A DNA stretch of 64,000 bases. Source: Pseudoalteromonas shioyasakiensis. GTDB lineage: Bacteria > Pseudomonadota > Gammaproteobacteria > Enterobacterales > Alteromonadaceae. The stretch is from the NCBI RefSeq assembly GCF_001550135.1, contig NZ_LRUE01000016.1, positions 1 to 64,000 of the forward strand. The letters run 5' to 3'. The position numbers and the translations under genes were made by a program. Below, piece by piece: positions 1 to 9,995 of the stretch. The notes beneath the pieces were generated by a model, which searched no databases, was not told the DNA's origin, and saw only the letters and a list, made by a program, of their open reading frames with translations. How positions within the stretch are numbered: the stretch's first letter is position 1; each line of letters begins with the position of its first letter.

Positions 1-39
1 TCGTCGTTTTGCTTTTTTGTAAGCAGTCCGCCGTGTCGG

Positions 40-110
40 TGGATGCGCATTATAGGGATGCAGCGAATTAACGCAAGAACTTTTTTGAGAAAACTTTAAA
101 AAAACTGCCT
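40..110 (-). promoter_or_regulatory. rrn P1-type promoter of an rRNA operon beyond the left edge
   Basis: Read on the minus strand, TTGCGT (76-71), a 16-bp spacer and TATAAT (54-49) are followed by GCGCATCC and then ACCGACACGG. This matches the layout of E. coli rrnB P1, whose TATAAT is followed by GCGCCACC and ACTGACACGG, with the start on the A; by analogy the start here is near 40. A/T tracts upstream (77-130) look like an UP element. Bases 1-39 would be the start of the rRNA leader. The rRNA genes themselves are outside the window, so the operon is inferred. Confidence 0.72.
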
Positions 111-211
111 TTTGTGTCCTTTTTAGTCTAAACACCACAAAAGAGAAACTTTATTAACGCTTCAGTAACTTTTTAACCGTATTTAAGGCCATAAAAGTAC
201 AAGACTCTAAA

Positions 212-244
212 AACAAAAAGGCCCAGCAATATAGCTGGGCCTTT
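212..244 (-). terminator. Intrinsic terminator of the rph-pyrE operon
   Basis: An 11-bp perfect stem (217-227 with 234-244, core GGCCCAGC) has a 6-nt loop and an A-rich run on its left side, which gives a U tract on the minus strand about 20 bp after the pyrE stop. Confidence 0.85.
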
Positions 245-266
245 AAATTGTTCGCGTTTTTAGGTG

Positions 267-911
267 TTAAGCAATGCCGTATTGATCACGGTATGCTTTT
301 ACTGCAGCTAAATGCTCATCCATTGTACCTTTGGCTTCTAGGTAACTAATTAAGTCAGCTAGTTTTACAATAGAGATAACTTTAGTGCCAAAGTCACGCT
401 CGACTTCTTGAATAGCAGATAACTCAGCTTTACCTTTCTCTTGGCGGTCAAGTGCAATTAAAACACCACTTAAGTCTGCACCATTATCTGCAATGATTTC
501 CATAGACTCACGAATAGCTGTGCCTGCAGTGATCACGTCATCAACTAACATGATCTTACCTTTAAGTTCAGAACCTACTAATGTACCACCTTCACCGTGT
601 GCTTTTTTCTCTTTACGGTTAAAACAATAAGGTACATCTTTGTCGTGATGATCAGCTAAAGCAACCGCTGTAGTCGTTGCGATTGGAATACCTTTATAAG
701 CAGGGCCGAATAATACATCGTAATCAATGCCCGCATCTTCAAGTGCTGCAGCGTAAAAGCGACCCAAGCGTGCAAGGTCACGACCGGTATTGAATAAACC
801 AGCGTTGAAGAAATAAGGGCTAGTGCGACCAGACTTTAAAGTAAACTCACCAAATTTAAGCACCTGCTTTTCAAGTGCGAATTCAATAAACTCTTTTTGA
901 TAATCTTTCAT
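267..911 (-). CDS. pyrE: Orotate phosphoribosyltransferase
   Basis: Cytoplasmic enzyme of de novo pyrimidine synthesis that joins orotate and PRPP to form OMP. The protein is 214 aa, against 213 in E. coli. The PRPP-binding loop [10 protein letters not shown] is at residues 123-132, and the flexible catalytic loop [11 protein letters not shown] is at 99-109. The N-terminus [20 protein letters not shown] is characteristic of PyrE. It lies 22 bp downstream of rph on the same strand, the rph-pyrE order of enterobacteria, so it is almost certainly co-transcribed with rph and ends at the terminator at 212-244. I saw no pyrE leader-peptide attenuator in the short gap. Confidence 0.97.
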   Translation of the reverse strand: MKDYQKEFIEFALEKQVLKFGEFTLKSGRTSPYFFNAGLFNTGRDLARLGRFYAAALEDAGIDYDVLFGPAYKGIPIATTTAVALADHHDKDVPYCFNRKEKKAHGEGGTLVGSELKGKIMLVDDVITAGTAIRESMEIIADNGADLSGVLIALDRQEKGKAELSAIQEVERDFGTKVISIVKLADLISYLEAKGTMDEHLAAVKAYRDQYGIA

Positions 912-933
912 AACTAATAAACCTACTTCTTTA

Positions 934-1647
934 TTAAGCTAATGCTTGCTTTTGAACGTCGATAATCTCACGAATTGAGTGCTTAGCTAATGTAAGTAGC
1001 TCATCAAGTTCGTCGAATGAGAAAGGTTCGCCTTCAGCAGTACCTTGGATTTCGATGATTTTGCCAGTTTCGGTCAAGATCACGTTCATATCTGTTTCGG
1101 CTTCAGAATCTTCTAGATACTCAAGGTCACTAATTGGTTGACCTTTATATACACCAACTGAAATTGCCGCAATCATATGCTTAAGTGGGTTTGAATTGAT
1201 CATACCTTTACTACGCATGTAAGTAAGCGCATCAACTAATGCAACGCACGCGCCACTGATTGATGCTGTACGTGTACCGCCATCAGCTTGAATAACATCA
1301 CAATCGATAGTAATGGTGTTTTCACCTAACGCCTTTAAATCAACCGCGGCACGAAGTGCACGTGCGATTAAGCGTTGAATTTCCATTGTACGACCGCCCT
1401 GCTTACCGCGCGATGCTTCACGACCATTACGAGTATGTGTTGAACGAGGTAACATACCGTATTCAGCCGTAACCCAACCTTTACCTTGGCCTTTCATAAA
1501 GCGTGGTACACCTGCTTCAACAGTTGCTGTACACAAAACTTTAGTATTTCCAAACTCTACTAATACTGAACCTTCAGCATGCATAGTGTAATTACGTGTG
1601 AATGTAACCGGTCTAATTTGGTTAGGTGTTCTTTCGCTTGGACGCAT
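934..1647 (-). CDS. rph: Ribonuclease PH
   Basis: Phosphorolytic 3'-5' exoribonuclease that trims tRNA precursors and structured RNA 3' ends. The open frame runs 22 codons further upstream, but the ATG at 1647 (protein [14 protein letters not shown]) has an AAGGGG SD about 6 nt away and gives 237 aa, matching the usual length of about 238. Family motifs include [29 protein letters not shown] and [15 protein letters not shown], which carries the phosphate-binding and catalytic residues. The frame is intact, unlike the frameshifted rph of E. coli K-12. It is the first gene of rph-pyrE and diverges from yicC. Confidence 0.96.
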   Translation of the reverse strand: MRPSERTPNQIRPVTFTRNYTMHAEGSVLVEFGNTKVLCTATVEAGVPRFMKGQGKGWVTAEYGMLPRSTHTRNGREASRGKQGGRTMEIQRLIARALRAAVDLKALGENTITIDCDVIQADGGTRTASISGACVALVDALTYMRSKGMINSNPLKHMIAAISVGVYKGQPISDLEYLEDSEAETDMNVILTETGKIIEIQGTAEGEPFSFDELDELLTLAKHSIREIIDVQKQALA

Positions 1648-1782
1648 TAACGATCCCCTTAATTCTGAATTTGCCACATTATAAGTCGATGTGGTGCCAG
1701 ATGCCATGTTCATTTACATAATTAACTGCATCAGAAAAGCACATTTCAGAAAATTTACGCTAGAGGTTAAAAGCTGATTCGG

Positions 1783-1788
1783 TATAAT
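1783..1788 (+). promoter_or_regulatory. Candidate -10 box of yicC
   Basis: A perfect TATAAT lies 40 bp before the yicC start in the rph/yicC divergent gap. No good -35 hexamer sits at 16-18 bp, so this is a weak call based on the -10 box alone. Confidence 0.4.
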
Positions 1789-1828
1789 CAGTCAACTTTG
1801 TAAATTTAATAACACTAGGAAATCATCC

Positions 1829-2689
1829 ATGATCCACAGCATGACAGCTTATGCGCGCCGCGAAATTAAAGGCGAATGGGGCACTGGCACTTGGGAAATT
1901 CGTTCAGTAAACCAACGTTACCTTGAAACTTTTATCCGCGCACCTGAGCAATTTCGTGGCATGGAACCAGTTATTCGTGAGCGTTTACGTAAACATTTAC
2001 AGCGCGGTAAGGTTGAAGTTTTCTTAAAGTTTGCTGCAAATCCAGCGCATGTTGGTGAGTTAACGATTAATGAATCACTCGCTGAGCAATTAATCAAAAG
2101 CGCACAATGGGTGCAAAACCAAAGCAATGGTGACATCAACCCTGTTGATATTTTACGTTGGCCTGGCGTTATGGAAGCCGAAGAGCTCGATATGGATAGT
2201 GTAAACACTGCGCTAATTGCAGGGTTTGACCAAGTAATTGAAGATTTTAAACAAGCTCGCGGCGATGAAGGCGCAAACTTACAAGAAATGATAGCAACTC
2301 GCCTTGATGCTATTTTAGAGCAAGTAACTATTGTTGAAGGCCACTTACCAGAAATTGCTAAATGGCAGCGCGAAAAACTAAACCAAAAGCTAGAAGAACT
2401 AAAAACAGATATTGATGAGTCTCGCCTTGAGCAAGAACTTATTTACCTTGCGCAAAAGCAAGATGTTGCTGAAGAACTTGACCGCTTAAAGTCGCATGTT
2501 AAAGAAACCAAAAAAATCTTAACTAAAGGCGGCGCATGTGGCCGACGCCTAGACTTTATGATGCAAGAGTTTAACCGTGAAGCAAACACATTAGCATCAA
2601 AGTCTATCAACAGTGATATCACAAACGCTGCTGTAGAACTGAAAGTGTTAATCGAGCAAATGCGTGAACAGATCCAGAATATTGAATAA
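1829..2689 (+). CDS. yicC: YicC family endoribonuclease
   Basis: A 286-aa protein (E. coli YicC 287) of the YicC/YloC family, described in E. coli as an endoribonuclease that takes part in RNA decay. The N-terminal signature MIHSMTAYARRE and the C-terminal block KGGACGRRLDFMMQEFNREANTLASKS (about 231-257) are the family's most conserved parts. The middle is helical and acidic. An AGGA SD stands 8 nt before the ATG. It diverges from rph, as in E. coli, and ends at a strong terminator. The antisense frame at 1918-2208 is a shadow. Confidence 0.93.
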   Translation: MIHSMTAYARREIKGEWGTGTWEIRSVNQRYLETFIRAPEQFRGMEPVIRERLRKHLQRGKVEVFLKFAANPAHVGELTINESLAEQLIKSAQWVQNQSNGDINPVDILRWPGVMEAEELDMDSVNTALIAGFDQVIEDFKQARGDEGANLQEMIATRLDAILEQVTIVEGHLPEIAKWQREKLNQKLEELKTDIDESRLEQELIYLAQKQDVAEELDRLKSHVKETKKILTKGGACGRRLDFMMQEFNREANTLASKSINSDITNAAVELKVLIEQMREQIQNIE

Positions 2690-2710
2690 GCACGCTTTAC
2701 AGTTTTTTAT

Positions 2711-2740
2711 AAGACCCAGCACCTGCTGGGTCTTTTGTTT
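2711..2740 (+). terminator. Terminator after yicC
   Basis: A 10-bp stem AAGACCCAGC/GCTGGGTCTT with a 4-nt loop is followed by a T-rich run, 21 bp after the yicC stop. Confidence 0.85.
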
Positions 2741-2764
2741 TAAAAAGTCTAAAAGCAGGCAAAC

Positions 2765-2794
2765 TTGAGCACTTTTAGCGAAATAAAGTACAAT
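2765..2794 (+). promoter_or_regulatory. Candidate sigma-70 promoter of gmk
   Basis: TTGAGC (2765-2770), an 18-bp spacer and TACAAT (2789-2794) lie about 65 bp before the gmk start. The fit to consensus is good, but there is no experimental support. Confidence 0.5.
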
Positions 2795-2858
2795 AGTTCA
2801 ATTAAAGGCTTGGATTAGCGATAGTCCGAGCCTGTTTATTTTTTATTAGAGACAGATC

Positions 2859-3479
2859 ATGGCGCAAACTCGCGGAAATTTATTTATCTTGTCAGCTCCA
2901 TCAGGGGCTGGTAAATCAAGCTTAATTGGTGCTTTACTAAAGAAACACAGCGATATGAAAGTATCGGTTTCGCACACCACTCGCTCACCTCGTCCGGGTG
3001 AAGAAAACGGTGTGCACTATCACTTTGTTTCTGTGGATGAGTTCAAAGCGCTAATTGAGAAAAATGACTTTTTTGAATGGGCGCAAGTGTTTGATAACTA
3101 CTATGGTACGTCTAAGCAAGCAATCGAAAGCCAACTTGCAGCAGGTATTGACGTATTTTTAGATATCGATTGGCAAGGTGCTCAGCAAATCCGCAAATTA
3201 GTTGATGATGTTGAGACTATCTTTATTCTTCCACCATCAAAAGAAGAACTTGAATCACGCTTAAATAACCGTGGTCAAGACTCTGCAGAGGTAATCGCAG
3301 GAAGAATGGCAAAAGCACAATCAGAAACATCGCACTATAATGAGTATGATTATGTTGTTGTTAACGATGACTTTGATACTGCACTTACAGAAATCGAAAC
3401 TATCGTTATGGCTAAACGTTTATCGTTAAAAAGCCAAACTGTGCGCCATCAGGCGTTATTAGAGAACTTACTTAAGTAA
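2859..3479 (+). CDS. gmk: Guanylate kinase
   Basis: Phosphorylates GMP/dGMP to GDP/dGDP with ATP. The protein is 206 aa, the usual length. The P-loop [10 protein letters not shown] covers residues 12-21, followed by the GMP-binding region [19 protein letters not shown] and the [11 protein letters not shown] segment typical of Gmk. It heads a gmk-rpoZ-spoT-ridA gene string, which links guanine nucleotide supply, RNA polymerase omega and (p)ppGpp turnover as in E. coli. Confidence 0.97.
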   Translation: MAQTRGNLFILSAPSGAGKSSLIGALLKKHSDMKVSVSHTTRSPRPGEENGVHYHFVSVDEFKALIEKNDFFEWAQVFDNYYGTSKQAIESQLAAGIDVFLDIDWQGAQQIRKLVDDVETIFILPPSKEELESRLNNRGQDSAEVIAGRMAKAQSETSHYNEYDYVVVNDDFDTALTEIETIVMAKRLSLKSQTVRHQALLENLLK

Positions 3480-3581
3480 TACTTTTTAAGAATAAGATAA
3501 AAATTAACCACAAGCTATTGGCGAATTTAACTTGGTACAGTAAACTACGCCTTTGCTTAAGAATTTATTTGGAGTGCTGAG

Positions 3582-3857
3582 ATGGCTCGCGTAACTGTTG
3601 AAGATGCAGTAGATGCAATTGGTAATCGTTTTGACTTAATTTTAGTTGCGGCTCGTCGTGCCCGCCAAATCGCGGTTGGTGGTAAAGATCCACTCGTTGA
3701 TGCTGAAAATGACAAACCAACGGTTATTGCTTTACGTGAAATTGAGAAAGGGTTAGTAGATAGCTCTTCTATGGACTTAATTGATCGTGAAGAACAACAA
3801 CATCAAGAAGCAGCAGAAATGGCTGCTGTGGCTGCTATCGTAGGTGGCAACCAGTAA
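3582..3857 (+). CDS. rpoZ: RNA polymerase omega subunit
   Basis: A 91-aa omega subunit, identical in length to E. coli RpoZ. It starts [29 protein letters not shown], the conserved region that clamps the beta' C-terminal tail and, with beta', forms ppGpp site 1. A GGAG SD lies 8 nt before the ATG. The gap from gmk is 102 bp, so a separate promoter is possible. It is followed by a perfect inverted repeat and spoT. Confidence 0.97.
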   Translation: MARVTVEDAVDAIGNRFDLILVAARRARQIAVGGKDPLVDAENDKPTVIALREIEKGLVDSSSMDLIDREEQQHQEAAEMAAVAAIVGGNQ

Positions 3858-3884
3858 TCAAGCTCCCCGCTTTGATTTAGCTAT

Positions 3885-3910
3885 ACGGCTAGTATTTCTA
3901 CACTAGCCGT
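3885..3910 (+). repeat. Perfect 9-bp inverted repeat between rpoZ and spoT
   Basis: ACGGCTAGT (3885-3893) and ACTAGCCGT (3902-3910) enclose an 8-nt loop. No T run follows, so it is not a classical terminator. It may be an mRNA processing or attenuation hairpin between the two genes. Confidence 0.6.
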
Positions 3911-3987
3911 TGGCAAGCCCTTCTTTTCATCGTATATTCTATTCATACCGTTACCGATTTACTTCATTTGCGCATTGGAGTGTGACT

Positions 3988-6093
3988 TTGTATCTATTCG
4001 AAGGCCTCAAAAAGAAAATATCCGAATACTTACCACCTGCTGATATTGAGCTGGTACAAAAAGCATACGTGGTCGCTCGCGAAGCCCACGAAGGCCAAAC
4101 ACGCTCAAGTGGCGAGCCTTATATCACCCACCCTGTCGAAGTGACACAAATACTTGCCGGCATGCACTTAGACCACGAAACGCTGATGGCTGCCCTGATG
4201 CATGACGTGATTGAAGACACTGACTTTAGCCAACAAGACTTAGCTGAAATTTTTGGCGACACGGTTGCCGAGCTTGTTGAAGGGGTGAGTAAGCTAGATA
4301 AACTCAGCTTTAAAGATAAAAAAGAATTCCAAGCAGAAAACTACCGCAAAATGATCATGGCGATGACTCAAGATATTCGCGTGATCTTAATCAAACTGGC
4401 TGACCGTACTCACAACATGCGTACTTTAGGCGCACTGCGCCCTGACAAACGCCGTCGTATTGCCCGTGAAACCCTAGAGATTTATGCGCCAATTGCGAAC
4501 CGCCTTGGTATTCATGATATTAAAAATGAATTAGAAGATTTAGGCTTTCAAGCGTTATACCCGATGCGCCATCGCGCATTAAGATCAGAAGTAGTCAAAG
4601 CACGTGGTAACCGTAAAGAAGTTATCAGTAATATTAAGACTGAAATTGAAGCGCGTTTAGAAGAGTCTGGCATCGAAGCAACTATATCAGGCCGCGAAAA
4701 ACACCTTTATAGCATTTACAAAAAAATGCTCAATAAAGAGCTGTCGTTTAACGAAGTGATGGATATCTACGCGTTCCGTATCAATGTTGATAATATGGAT
4801 ACCTGTTACCGCGTATTAGGTGTTGCTCATAACCTTTACAAACCAATCGAAACCCGTTTTAAAGATTACATTGCTGTACCAAAAACCAATGGTTATCAAT
4901 CACTTCATACCTCATTAGTTGGCCCTCATGGTATTCCTGTTGAGATTCAAATTCGTACCCACGACATGGATCATATGGCAGATAAAGGGGTGGCTGCTCA
5001 CTGGATGTATAAAAAAGCCGGTGATAGCGCAGGCCACACAGCACAGCAGCGTGCTCGCCAATGGATGCAAAGCTTACTGGAGCTTCAGCAAAGTGCGGGC
5101 TCATCATTTGAGTTTGTTGAAAACGTTAAAACAGAGCTATTCCCTGAAGAGATCTATGTTTTCACGCCAGATGGTCGTATCGTTGAACTACCTATGGGTG
5201 CGACAGCAGTCGACTTTGCTTATGCAGTTCACACTGATGTAGGTAATACCTGTGTAGGTGCACGCGTTAACCGTAAACCTCACCCACTAAGTAAAGCACT
5301 TGATACAGGGCAAACGGTCGAAGTCATCACCAGCTCAGGGGCGCACCCTAATGCAACTTGGCTAAATTTTGTTGTAACAGGTAAAGCACGTTTAGGTATC
5401 CGCAATTACCTGAAGAGCCAACAGCATGAAGAAGCCATGCTGCTCGGTCGACGTTTACTAGACTCAGCACTTGGTGAAACCAAACTGGATGATATTCCAG
5501 ATGAAAACATTCGCCGTGTACTTCAAGAGCATGAACTAAATACCGTACTTGAGCTATTAGTCGAAATAGGCTCAGGTAATCTTATGAGTGTGCTTATTGC
5601 AAAACGCTTGATGCAAGTTGATGCTGACGACCTAGATGACCTTGCACAAAAAGCAAAAGCAACCATCATAGGTACTGAAGGCATGTTAGTTAATTACTCT
5701 AAATGCTGCCGACCTGTACCTGGCGATGCTATTACTGCTTATATAAGCCAAGGTAAAGGCCTTACAGTTCACCGCCAAGAATGTAAAAACATTCGTGGTT
5801 GGGAAAAAGAGCGCTCAAAATACTTAGTTGTAAAATGGGACGATAACCCAGAGAAAGAATATATTGCAGCCCTTCGTATTGAGATTATCAATCACCAAGG
5901 TGCGCTGGCTAAATTAACCAATGTTGTTGCCTCAACCCAAGCCAACATTGTTGAAATAGCGACTGACGAAAAAGAAAGTAATTTATACATGATAGATTTA
6001 GGCATCACGGTTAAAAACCGCGTTCATGTTGCTAACATTATGCGCCGCATTCGCGTTATGCCTGATGTGCAAAGAGTCTATCGTAAAAAGTAA
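3988..6093 (+). CDS. spoT: Bifunctional (p)ppGpp hydrolase/synthetase SpoT
   Basis: Main (p)ppGpp hydrolase of the stringent response, with weak synthetase activity. The open frame begins at 3910, but I place the start at the TTG at 3988. A GGAG SD lies 7 nt upstream, the protein then begins YLFEGL like other SpoTs, and the length becomes 701 aa (E. coli 702). The HD-domain residues H72 and D73 (HDVIEDT) then fall at the E. coli active-site numbers. The synthetase domain follows, with an RFKD motif as in bifunctional Rel/SpoT rather than the ExDD of RelA. A TGS domain (about 385-445), helical and conserved-Cys regions and a C-terminal ACT domain (about 625-701) complete the protein. Confidence 0.95.
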   Translation: MYLFEGLKKKISEYLPPADIELVQKAYVVAREAHEGQTRSSGEPYITHPVEVTQILAGMHLDHETLMAALMHDVIEDTDFSQQDLAEIFGDTVAELVEGVSKLDKLSFKDKKEFQAENYRKMIMAMTQDIRVILIKLADRTHNMRTLGALRPDKRRRIARETLEIYAPIANRLGIHDIKNELEDLGFQALYPMRHRALRSEVVKARGNRKEVISNIKTEIEARLEESGIEATISGREKHLYSIYKKMLNKELSFNEVMDIYAFRINVDNMDTCYRVLGVAHNLYKPIETRFKDYIAVPKTNGYQSLHTSLVGPHGIPVEIQIRTHDMDHMADKGVAAHWMYKKAGDSAGHTAQQRARQWMQSLLELQQSAGSSFEFVENVKTELFPEEIYVFTPDGRIVELPMGATAVDFAYAVHTDVGNTCVGARVNRKPHPLSKALDTGQTVEVITSSGAHPNATWLNFVVTGKARLGIRNYLKSQQHEEAMLLGRRLLDSALGETKLDDIPDENIRRVLQEHELNTVLELLVEIGSGNLMSVLIAKRLMQVDADDLDDLAQKAKATIIGTEGMLVNYSKCCRPVPGDAITAYISQGKGLTVHRQECKNIRGWEKERSKYLVVKWDDNPEKEYIAALRIEIINHQGALAKLTNVVASTQANIVEIATDEKESNLYMIDLGITVKNRVHVANIMRRIRVMPDVQRVYRKK

Positions 6094-6104
6094 CAAGGAT
6101 AATC

Positions 6105-6497
6105 ATGAACAAATCTTTTATTTCTACTGATAATGCACCAGCAGCAATCGGTACTTACAGCCAAGCAGTTAAAGTAGGCACGGCTGTTTATTTATCAGGT
6201 CAAATTCCACTTGTGCCAGAAACAATGGAAGTGATCTCTGAAGACTTTACTGAGCAAACTCACCAAGTATTCAAAAACCTAACAGCTGTTTGCCAAGCTG
6301 CGGGTGGTCAAATTCAAGACATGGTAAAAGTGAATATCTTTTTAACTGACCTATCTAACTTTGCGATTGTTAACGAAGTGATGAGCCAGTACTTTAAGCA
6401 ACCATACCCTGCACGTGCCGCAATTGGCGTACGTGCGCTACCAAAAGGCGTGCAAGTTGAGATTGACGGTATCATGGAGCTACCTTCAACAAACTAA
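6105..6497 (+). CDS. ridA: RidA family enamine/imine deaminase
   Basis: A 130-aa YjgF/YER057c/UK114 protein that hydrolyses reactive 2-aminoacrylate and related enamines from PLP enzymes. The signature [19 protein letters not shown] contains the substrate-binding Arg104. An AAGGA SD is 6 nt from the ATG, and the gene begins 11 bp after spoT, so it is the last gene of the gmk-to-ridA string. It ends at a strong terminator. Confidence 0.94.
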   Translation: MNKSFISTDNAPAAIGTYSQAVKVGTAVYLSGQIPLVPETMEVISEDFTEQTHQVFKNLTAVCQAAGGQIQDMVKVNIFLTDLSNFAIVNEVMSQYFKQPYPARAAIGVRALPKGVQVEIDGIMELPSTN

Positions 6498-6504
6498 TCA
6501 GCCC

Positions 6505-6536
6505 TGCCAGCAACGCAAAGTTGCTGGCACTTTTTT
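6505..6536 (+). terminator. Terminator after ridA
   Basis: The stem TGCCAGCAAC/GTTGCTGGCA (10 bp) with a 5-nt loop is followed by a C and T6. It closes the spoT-ridA transcript. Confidence 0.92.
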
Positions 6537-6650
6537 AGAAAAAGTTCTTACTTCCCTCACCCGAAATTCTTGACTCATTAGCAAATCTCTAGCACTCTGT
6601 TGTTATAACAAGTAAAACCTTTAGCTAATGTAGTAAAAAAGGATCTCCAG

Positions 6651-8255
6651 GTGTTTAAGCTCGCTCACAACGGCAACGTTTTATTAGATGTTCATGAAAA
6701 CTCGCCTCCTAGTGCTGCGTTTATTATCGAAGCATTAGAAAAGTCACCATTTTGCGAATGCAGAGTGGATCATGAAGCTATCAATAATTTCTTCAAAAGC
6801 GATTCAAATGAGCGCATGCTTGTTGTTGCCTCTAAACATGATGCGAGCCTAGTTGTTACCCTGAGTGATGACAAAATGCTGGCTACAGGCGAGCTGACTT
6901 TAGCTGAAGGTGGCAAAGTCATGACGCTTGACGATGCTAAAAAAGAGCTTATCAAAGCAGGTGTTGCCCGCGGTTATAAGCAAGCTTTCTTAGAAAAGTT
7001 ATTACAACAACAGTTTGAGCTACCTGCAGGTGAAGTTGCTAAAGGAGTGCTCGCAAAAGGCCGTTTACCGATTGATGGCCAACCGTCTAAGTTTGTACCA
7101 CAGGTTGAGACCTTAAAAGACCGCTTAAAAACACCTAAGCTACGTGAAGACGGCACAGCCGATATGCGTGACTTTGGCAAGCTCGCAAGTGTCGAACCTG
7201 GTGTATTACTTATAAAACAAATTCCTGCTACTCCTGGCAAAGAAGGATTTACTGTTACTGGTGATGTACTTCCTGCAAAACCGGGGGAAAACACCAAGCT
7301 AGTCGCAGGTGAAGGCACCGAAATATCAAAAAACAACCCGCTCGAGCTAATTTCTGTGATCGCTGGTGTACCAGTGGATATTGCCAACGGTATGCGTGTC
7401 GATGATATCTTTACTATTGCCGATGTAAACGTAAAAAGTGGTCACGTAGACTTTGAAGGTAGCGTCATTGTTACTCACAACGTTGAACCGGGCATGCGTA
7501 TTAACGCCAAAGGCGATATCACAGTGATGGGCACAGTGGAATCTGGTCATTTATCAGCGGCTGGCGATATCACTATAAAACAAGGTGTAATTGGTCACCA
7601 GCTCGAAGATAAAAAGCTGTCATGTAATATTATCAGCCAAGGTGACATTCACTTATCACATGGTCAATACTGCTACCTTGAAGCCAATAATATCCTCATT
7701 GAACGCCAAGCCAGCCATTGCACAATGAAAGCTACTAAGCTGTTGCAGATAGGCCAAGAAGATAATCCGCAAGGTAAGCTATTCGGCGGAGAGATCCTAG
7801 ACGCACAAATGTTAATTGCCGGCGAAATTGGCAATGAATCTGGCGCTAAAATGGTTATTCACTTAGCAGCTTCGGGTGCTGATGTCACCGCACAAACAGA
7901 TCAGTGTTTAAAAGATTTAGCACAAACAGATTCACAACTTGATACTTTGCAAGAAGCTATCGAAAAAGCAGATCAAGTAAAAGACGCCGAAAAGAAAAAA
8001 CAGTTACTCGCAAAAATTGGTGCCACACAAATGCACTATTGCGAGCAAGCTGAAATGCTTGAGAAAAAGCTATCAAGCTTAGAGCATCACCTGCATGATT
8101 TACTGGAAGATGCGCAATTAGTCGTTAATAAAAAACTGCATTCTGGCGTCGAAATTCATATTTTCGAAAAAGTTCTACTCACTAACCGCCAATACCCACC
8201 ATGTAAGGTAAAACTTGAAGAAAACAAGGTTGAGGTAGAGTTTAAGACCAGTTAA
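6651..8255 (+). CDS. FapA-like DUF342 family protein
   Basis: A 534-aa protein of the DUF342/FapA (flagellar assembly protein A) family, related to proteins tied to polar landmarks and chemotaxis/flagella in Vibrio-type bacteria. The start is GTG at 6651 with AAGGA about 8 nt upstream. After an N-terminal domain, residues about 245-400 form Gly/Val-rich beta-helix repeats (DFEGSVIVTHNVEPGMRINA, KGDITVMGTVESGHL). Residues about 410-475 are a charged coiled coil, followed by a short C-terminal beta domain. There are no membrane segments or signal peptide. No flagellar genes are nearby, so the role is inferred from the family only. It is monocistronic, between two terminators. Confidence 0.8.
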   Translation: MFKLAHNGNVLLDVHENSPPSAAFIIEALEKSPFCECRVDHEAINNFFKSDSNERMLVVASKHDASLVVTLSDDKMLATGELTLAEGGKVMTLDDAKKELIKAGVARGYKQAFLEKLLQQQFELPAGEVAKGVLAKGRLPIDGQPSKFVPQVETLKDRLKTPKLREDGTADMRDFGKLASVEPGVLLIKQIPATPGKEGFTVTGDVLPAKPGENTKLVAGEGTEISKNNPLELISVIAGVPVDIANGMRVDDIFTIADVNVKSGHVDFEGSVIVTHNVEPGMRINAKGDITVMGTVESGHLSAAGDITIKQGVIGHQLEDKKLSCNIISQGDIHLSHGQYCYLEANNILIERQASHCTMKATKLLQIGQEDNPQGKLFGGEILDAQMLIAGEIGNESGAKMVIHLAASGADVTAQTDQCLKDLAQTDSQLDTLQEAIEKADQVKDAEKKKQLLAKIGATQMHYCEQAEMLEKKLSSLEHHLHDLLEDAQLVVNKKLHSGVEIHIFEKVLLTNRQYPPCKVKLEENKVEVEFKTS

Positions 8256-8257
8256 TA

Positions 8258-8282
8258 AAAAAGAGGCTTAAAGCCTCTTTTT
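8258..8282. terminator. Bidirectional terminator between the FapA-like gene and asnA
   Basis: The near-perfect palindrome AAAAAGAGGCTT/AAGCCTCTTTTT lies between the convergent stops and has a T run in both directions. Confidence 0.9.
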
Positions 8283-8299
8283 ACCAGGGTCATTACTCT

Positions 8300-9295
8300 T
8301 TAAAGAATTCCTTCCACTTGCTGTTTTAGCTGTTCAGGCCAAACACCAACTTGTACTTGCCCGATATGCTGTTTTTGTAACAACAACATAGCGAGTCGTG
8401 ATTGACCAATACCACCACCAATTGTTTGCGGAAACTTCTTCGCCAGTAGCTGTTTATGCCAATCAAACTCTAACCGAGCTTGGTCGCCTGTAATCGCTAA
8501 TTGAGTAGCTAATGCATCAGGGCTTACACGAATGCCCATTGAAGAGATTTCAAATGCATCTTCAAGCACAGGGTTCCAAACTAAAATATCACCGTTTAAG
8601 CCTGCAAATTTACTACAGGTTTGTGTTGACCAATCGTCATAATCCGGTGCTCGTACGTCATGAATTTTGCCATCTGCAAGTGTGCCGCCTATACCAATTA
8701 AAAATACCGCACCGTACTCTTGTGCTACCGCTTTTTCACGTTGTTTCGCAGTAAAGTCTGGATACATCTGACGTAGCTGTTCACTGTGTACAAAGGTGAT
8801 TTGCTCGGGCAAAAACGGCGTTAAATCAAACTCGCTTGCGACAAAGCGTTCGGTTGCTTTAATCGCCTGATAAAGTGATGTCACGGTTTCTTTTAGCTTG
8901 TCTAAAGTACGCTCTGTACTCTCGCAAATTACTTTTTCCCAGTCCCATTGGTCAACATACACCGAGTGAATTGGGCTTAAAGATTCTTCATCAGGACGAA
9001 GCGCCTTCATGTGCGTATAAAGTCCTTCACCTACCGAAAAATCGTAATCAGCCAAGGTTTTGCGTTTCCACTTAGCTAATGAGTGGACTACTTCAAATTG
9101 GCTACCCGGAATTGTTTTCACTGCTACCGATACAGCATTTTCAGTACCGCTTAAGTTATCTTGAATACCATCGCCTACTTTTGCCAAGATTGGTGCTTGT
9201 ACTTCAACTAACCCTAATTGTTGTTCTAATTGGCTTGAAAAAAACTGTTTTACTTTACTAATTTGCTGCTGTTGCTGCAGGTAGTGTGAACTCAT
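8300..9295 (-). CDS. asnA: Aspartate-ammonia ligase (asparagine synthetase A)
   Basis: Makes asparagine from aspartate, ammonia and ATP in the cytoplasm. It is a class II aminoacyl-tRNA-synthetase-like enzyme. The longest frame starts at 9310, but the ATG at 9295 ([11 protein letters not shown]) has GAGG about 9 nt upstream and gives 331 aa (E. coli 330). Motifs include [36 protein letters not shown] and the C-terminal [15 protein letters not shown]. It diverges from asnC, its expected activator, as in E. coli. Confidence 0.96.
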   Translation of the reverse strand: MSSHYLQQQQQISKVKQFFSSQLEQQLGLVEVQAPILAKVGDGIQDNLSGTENAVSVAVKTIPGSQFEVVHSLAKWKRKTLADYDFSVGEGLYTHMKALRPDEESLSPIHSVYVDQWDWEKVICESTERTLDKLKETVTSLYQAIKATERFVASEFDLTPFLPEQITFVHSEQLRQMYPDFTAKQREKAVAQEYGAVFLIGIGGTLADGKIHDVRAPDYDDWSTQTCSKFAGLNGDILVWNPVLEDAFEISSMGIRVSPDALATQLAITGDQARLEFDWHKQLLAKKFPQTIGGGIGQSRLAMLLLQKQHIGQVQVGVWPEQLKQQVEGIL

Positions 9296-9427
9296 AATAA
9301 TTGGCCTCATTCCCAGTTATTGTTACTTGCTTAATTAGAGAAACCCGCTGCTTGGCCCCTCCTGTTAAAACAATCCTCAACTAAACAAAGATAATTTTCA
9401 ATAACCCACAATAAAAAGAACTTAACA

Positions 9428-9457
9428 TTGAAATTTTCATAAAAATAATGCTATAAA
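9428..9457 (+). promoter_or_regulatory. Candidate asnC promoter in the asnA/asnC divergent region
   Basis: TTGAAA (9428-9433), an 18-bp spacer and TATAAA (9452-9457) lie 35 bp before asnC. The 197-bp divergent region should also hold AsnC operators, but no clear one was recognised by eye. Confidence 0.5.
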
Positions 9458-9492
9458 ATTTATTGATTCAATAATTAACACTAATAAATACC

Positions 9493-9951
9493 ATGGAAAA
9501 TTATCAAATCGATAATCTCGATAAAAACATCCTTAATGCTTTAATGGAAAATGCGCGAACAGCCTATGCAGAACTCGCTAAACGCTTTGCAGTCAGTGCC
9601 GGGACTATTCATGTACGGGTCGAAAAGATGAAACAAGCGGGAATTATTACAGGCACCCAAGTCAGTATTGATGCCAAACAGCTTGGTTACGATGTTTGCT
9701 GTTTTATTGGTATTAACCTCAACAATGCCCGTGATTACCCACAAACTTTACTGCATTTAAAAGAACTAGAAGAAGTTGTCGAAGCCTATTACACCACAGG
9801 TAATTACAGTATATTTATCAAAGTGATGGCGCGCTCAATTGATCATCTACAAGATGTGTTAATTAACAAAATACAAGCCATCGAAGCTATTCAATCAACA
9901 GAAACGCTGATCTCATTACAAAACCCAATTAGCCGTGCTGTTGTTCCCTAG
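9493..9951 (+). CDS. asnC: Lrp/AsnC family regulator AsnC
   Basis: A 152-aa regulator, the same length as E. coli AsnC and near-identical in blocks such as MENYQIDNLDKNIL, SAGTIHVRVEKMKQAGIITG and EAYYTTGNYSIFIKVM. An N-terminal winged HTH (about 8-55) is followed by a RAM effector domain that senses asparagine. In E. coli AsnC activates asnA and represses itself. The head-to-head arrangement with asnA here predicts the same circuit. Confidence 0.96.
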   Translation: MENYQIDNLDKNILNALMENARTAYAELAKRFAVSAGTIHVRVEKMKQAGIITGTQVSIDAKQLGYDVCCFIGINLNNARDYPQTLLHLKELEEVVEAYYTTGNYSIFIKVMARSIDHLQDVLINKIQAIEAIQSTETLISLQNPISRAVVP

Positions 9952-9995
9952 GGTATAATCAGCGCCAATTAGAATCCGTCAACGAGCACACAACT

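Noticed and set aside
4859..5242. Open frames of 82 and 107 codons inside spoT
   Set aside because: They lie wholly within the strongly conserved spoT frame and have no family resemblance.
9355..9375. Leader ORF before asnA suggested by an AGGAGGGG on the minus strand
   Set aside because: No start codon lies at a usable distance and no short ORF follows.
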